The translations under genes were made by a program, and so were the position numbers. Positions 6,887 to 8,265 of a stretch of DNA of 8,265 bases are shown here, piece by piece. Source of the stretch: an uncultured Rhodobiaceae bacterium (GTDB lineage: Archaea; Thermoplasmatota; Poseidoniia; Poseidoniales; Poseidoniaceae). The notes under the pieces are model-generated. The model ran no database searches. It was not told the origin of the DNA and was given only the letters and a program-made list of their open reading frames with translations. The stretch is taken from contig CALDQY010000020.1 in the NCBI GenBank assembly GCA_937911445.1, forward strand, positions 1-8,265. Reading direction: 5' to 3'. How positions within the stretch are numbered: the first letter of the stretch is position 1; each line of letters starts with the position of its first letter.

Positions 6887-7966
6887 CTATTCTTCTTCAA
6901 CATCGTTGGCCATCATCAAGGCAACAGGTCGAGTTCGTTCGTTCTCATCCAAAATTAATCGTGCAATGATGATGATTGGAGCGCCAATGATGGCCCCAGC
7001 AATCCCCCAAACTTGTGAAAATAGCATAACAGTCAACAACAAAACGAACGGTGAGATTCCAATCTTTGAACCAGAGAGATTCGGTTCAACAAACGATCCA
7101 AACACTTGCTGATTTCCAATCAGGAGGACAATCATCAATAGAGCCATTCCCGGATCCAGCAAGATAACTCCGATGATGACTGGAGGAATTGTAGCGAACA
7201 AGGCTCCTAGGATTGGAATGAAATCCAACAAAAAGCACAAAATTCCAAACAAAAACCATCCAGGGATGTTAAATCCATAGAGAATAATGGCCATGACGAG
7301 AGCTTGTCCTGCACTGCACGTCACCTTTGAGACGACATAAGCCTGAATCGATACCGTCGATTCGCTGACAATTTTCTTCGCTCTCTCGTACGAATTTGGA
7401 AACGCTGCTCCAAATCGTTGTGCGATTGTGTGCTCTTCCAAGACGATGAACAACAGGAAAATCAAAACGGTAATCATGGTTCCAAAGAATCCACTCAATG
7501 TGCCTAAGATCCCGAGTACGAACGCCTCGATGTTGCTTGGTGATGCAACACTGGCAAGAAGCTCAGCATCTGAAAAAATGACTTCAAGTCCGTAAAGATT
7601 CGAATCCGCTAAGTTCGCTCTCTTTTCTTCAAATGCCTCCGTAATTCTTGGGACTTCTTCGATGAAGTCTGAAAGATTCTCGTACAAAAACAACGATGTA
7701 AAGTAGACTGTAACGATAAACGTCAGAAGAACTGTACCGTACGATACAAATCGATTTCCAACCTTTTCGTAAATGAATTGTTCAGGTGGCTTAATCATAA
7801 AGAAAAGCAAGACTGCAATTGCTAATGGCATCAAAATGGATTGCAAATGGATCATTGAGAGATAGACGACCAACCCAACAATAGCCACGCTTGCAGCTGT
7901 AGTTCTTTTCGAGTCGATACCAACCTTGGACAATTCTTCCATGCTGCTTTTTTTGATGATGCCCAT
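6887..7966 (-). CDS. AI-2E family (PerM-type) membrane transporter
   Basis: A 359-residue integral membrane protein of the AI-2E/PerM family, whose members export or exchange small solutes (autoinducer-2 for TqsA; sodium-proton exchange reported for some). The family pattern is clear: two or three N-terminal hydrophobic spans (about 24-58 and 74-96), a soluble, acidic segment (97-147), then a cluster of spans from about 148 to 335. Conserved stretches include the loop before DFIPILGALFATIPPVIIG (248-266), VFGSFVEPNLSGSKIGISP (288-306) and WGIAGAIIGAPI (320-331). The tail is acidic (NDVEEE). Start is the ATG at 7966; no ribosome site at normal spacing is seen. The gene is distinctly AT-rich against its neighbours. 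Its stop faces the stop of the metallolyase gene across 5 bp. The family is known mainly for diverse or unknown substrates, so none is assigned. Confidence 0.9.
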   Translation of the reverse strand: MGIIKKSSMEELSKVGIDSKRTTAASVAIVGLVVYLSMIHLQSILMPLAIAVLLFFMIKPPEQFIYEKVGNRFVSYGTVLLTFIVTVYFTSLFLYENLSDFIEEVPRITEAFEEKRANLADSNLYGLEVIFSDAELLASVASPSNIEAFVLGILGTLSGFFGTMITVLIFLLFIVLEEHTIAQRFGAAFPNSYERAKKIVSESTVSIQAYVVSKVTCSAGQALVMAIILYGFNIPGWFLFGILCFLLDFIPILGALFATIPPVIIGVILLDPGMALLMIVLLIGNQQVFGSFVEPNLSGSKIGISPFVLLLTVMLFSQVWGIAGAIIGAPIIIIARLILDENERTRPVALMMANDVEEE

Positions 7967-8035
7967 CTAAGGTTTGTCCCGAATGATTCCTCCATACCTC
8001 TTTTTGGGGAGTGATTTACGATTTGCAGATAGTGA

Positions 8036-8058
8036 ATCAGAGGGAACCTCCCTCTGAT
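8036..8058 (-). terminator. Perfect 10-bp hairpin downstream of the hydrolase gene
   Basis: TCAGAGGGA (8037-8045) and TCCCTCTGA (8049-8057) are exact reverse complements with a three-base loop, and the flanking A8036-T8058 adds a tenth pair. It begins about 31 bases after the hydrolase stop in the direction of that gene, which fits a transcript end or RNA-stabilising hairpin. No uridine run follows directly, so it is not a classical intrinsic terminator; a binding site upstream of the transporter gene is an alternative. Confidence 0.45.
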
Positions 8059-8078
8059 GAGGTGCTCACCGATTCATC
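8056..8078 (-). repeat. Second, interrupted inverted repeat overlapping the hairpin
   Basis: GATGA (8056-8060) pairs with TCATC (8074-8078), and inside it GGTG (8061-8064) pairs with CACC (8067-8070), with a three-base bulge at 8071-8073. It shares 8056-8058 with the neighbouring 10-bp hairpin, so the full forms of both cannot coexist. It is weaker and may be chance. Confidence 0.25.
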
Positions 8079-8088
8079 TCGTAGGATT

Positions 8089-8265
8089 TTAGATTAGTTG
8101 CTTGAACATCGCTGCAATCTCAGCGTTGGCCGTTCGGACGGATTTGGTCGCATCGGCGGCCATGAAGCCGTGGCCCTCGGTCGTGAATTCCTTGTACAGC
8201 GTTTTGACACCGTCCTCCACCAGTCGGTCTGCGTAAGCCTTGCCCTCGTCTCGCATCAAATCAAA
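8089..8265 (-). CDS. Alpha/beta hydrolase (HSL-type esterase family), C-terminal fragment
   Basis: Only the last 58 residues are inside the window; the gene continues past the right edge. The fragment starts FDLMRDEGKAYADRLVEDGV, matching the DPLRDEG-xAYAxRL block of hormone-sensitive-lipase-type esterases (Abhydrolase_3), where the Asp of the first pair is the catalytic acid, here D2 of the fragment with Leu-Met in place of Pro-Leu. About 30 residues later EGHGF supplies the catalytic His (residue 32 of the fragment). A helical end, TANAEIAAMFKQLI, closes the protein. The nucleophile Ser lies outside. A dienelactone-hydrolase-like or peptidase S9-like relative is also possible from so short a piece. 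The fragment is about 57% GC, clearly richer than the transporter gene beside it. Family call is good; substrate unknown. Confidence 0.75.
   Translation of the reverse strand, partial: FDLMRDEGKAYADRLVEDGVKTLYKEFTTEGHGFMAADATKSVRTANAEIAAMFKQLI

Larger units (their letters stand above)
7967..8088. promoter_or_regulatory. Intergenic region between the hydrolase and transporter genes
   Basis: Both flanking genes read on the minus strand, so this 122-bp gap holds the 3' end of the hydrolase transcript and the leader or promoter of the transporter. It contains two overlapping inverted repeats next to the hydrolase (8036-8058 and 8056-8078). On the minus strand GGAGG occurs about 20 bases before the transporter ATG, too far for an ordinary ribosome site. 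No convincing TATA box is seen. Confidence 0.4.

Overview
The window carries five complete or nearly complete genes and one gene fragment, all housekeeping or metabolic in type. I see no mobile element, CRISPR array or RNA gene. The type I (Schiff-base) dehydroquinase, the ribosome binding sites matching the archaeal/bacterial anti-SD sequence, the heavy use of CGA arginine codons, and the bacterial-type gyrase standing outside any dnaA-recF context suggest a mesophilic, probably marine, euryarchaeon such as Marine Group II (Ca. Poseidoniales). This is an inference from gene content and style. A bacterium is not excluded.

Layout: (1) 1-549, minus strand: most of a type I 3-dehydroquinate dehydratase (aroD), cut by the left edge exactly at the expected Schiff-base lysine. 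(2) 550-787: divergent intergenic region between aroD and gyrB with a small inverted repeat and AT-rich promoter candidates. (3) 788-2737 and 2727-5546, plus strand: gyrB and gyrA, overlapping by 11 bp; gyrA starts at a TTG preceded by a near-perfect Shine-Dalgarno sequence lying inside gyrB. (4) 5625-6881, plus strand: a DRE-TIM metallolyase related to isopropylmalate/homocitrate synthases and HMG-CoA lyase, substrate unassigned. (5) 6887-7966, minus strand: a PerM/AI-2E-family membrane protein, converging on the previous gene with a 5-bp gap. (6) 8089-8265, minus strand: the last 58 residues of an HSL-type alpha/beta hydrolase, followed by strong inverted repeats.

GyrB and GyrA form the A2B2 DNA gyrase that introduces negative supercoils using ATP; all key ATPase, Toprim and tyrosine residues are present, and a GyrA-box (as QNRGGKG) marks the pair as gyrase rather than topoisomerase IV. 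AroD acts in the shikimate pathway; the metallolyase probably acts in acyl-CoA/2-oxoacid metabolism. The neighbours do not obviously form one pathway.

The most interesting signal is in GyrA. Its C-terminus ends in a textbook single EF-hand loop (DTDGDGVVSREE, residues 912-923), and a second DxDxDG motif (residues 789-800) sits in an insertion of the DNA-wrapping beta-pinwheel. Together they suggest a gyrase whose wrapping domain may bind calcium or another divalent cation. Secondary points are a Gln at the quinolone-determining Ser83 position, a Glu-to-Asp change in the DRE triad of the metallolyase, and a perfect 10-bp hairpin at 8036-8058.
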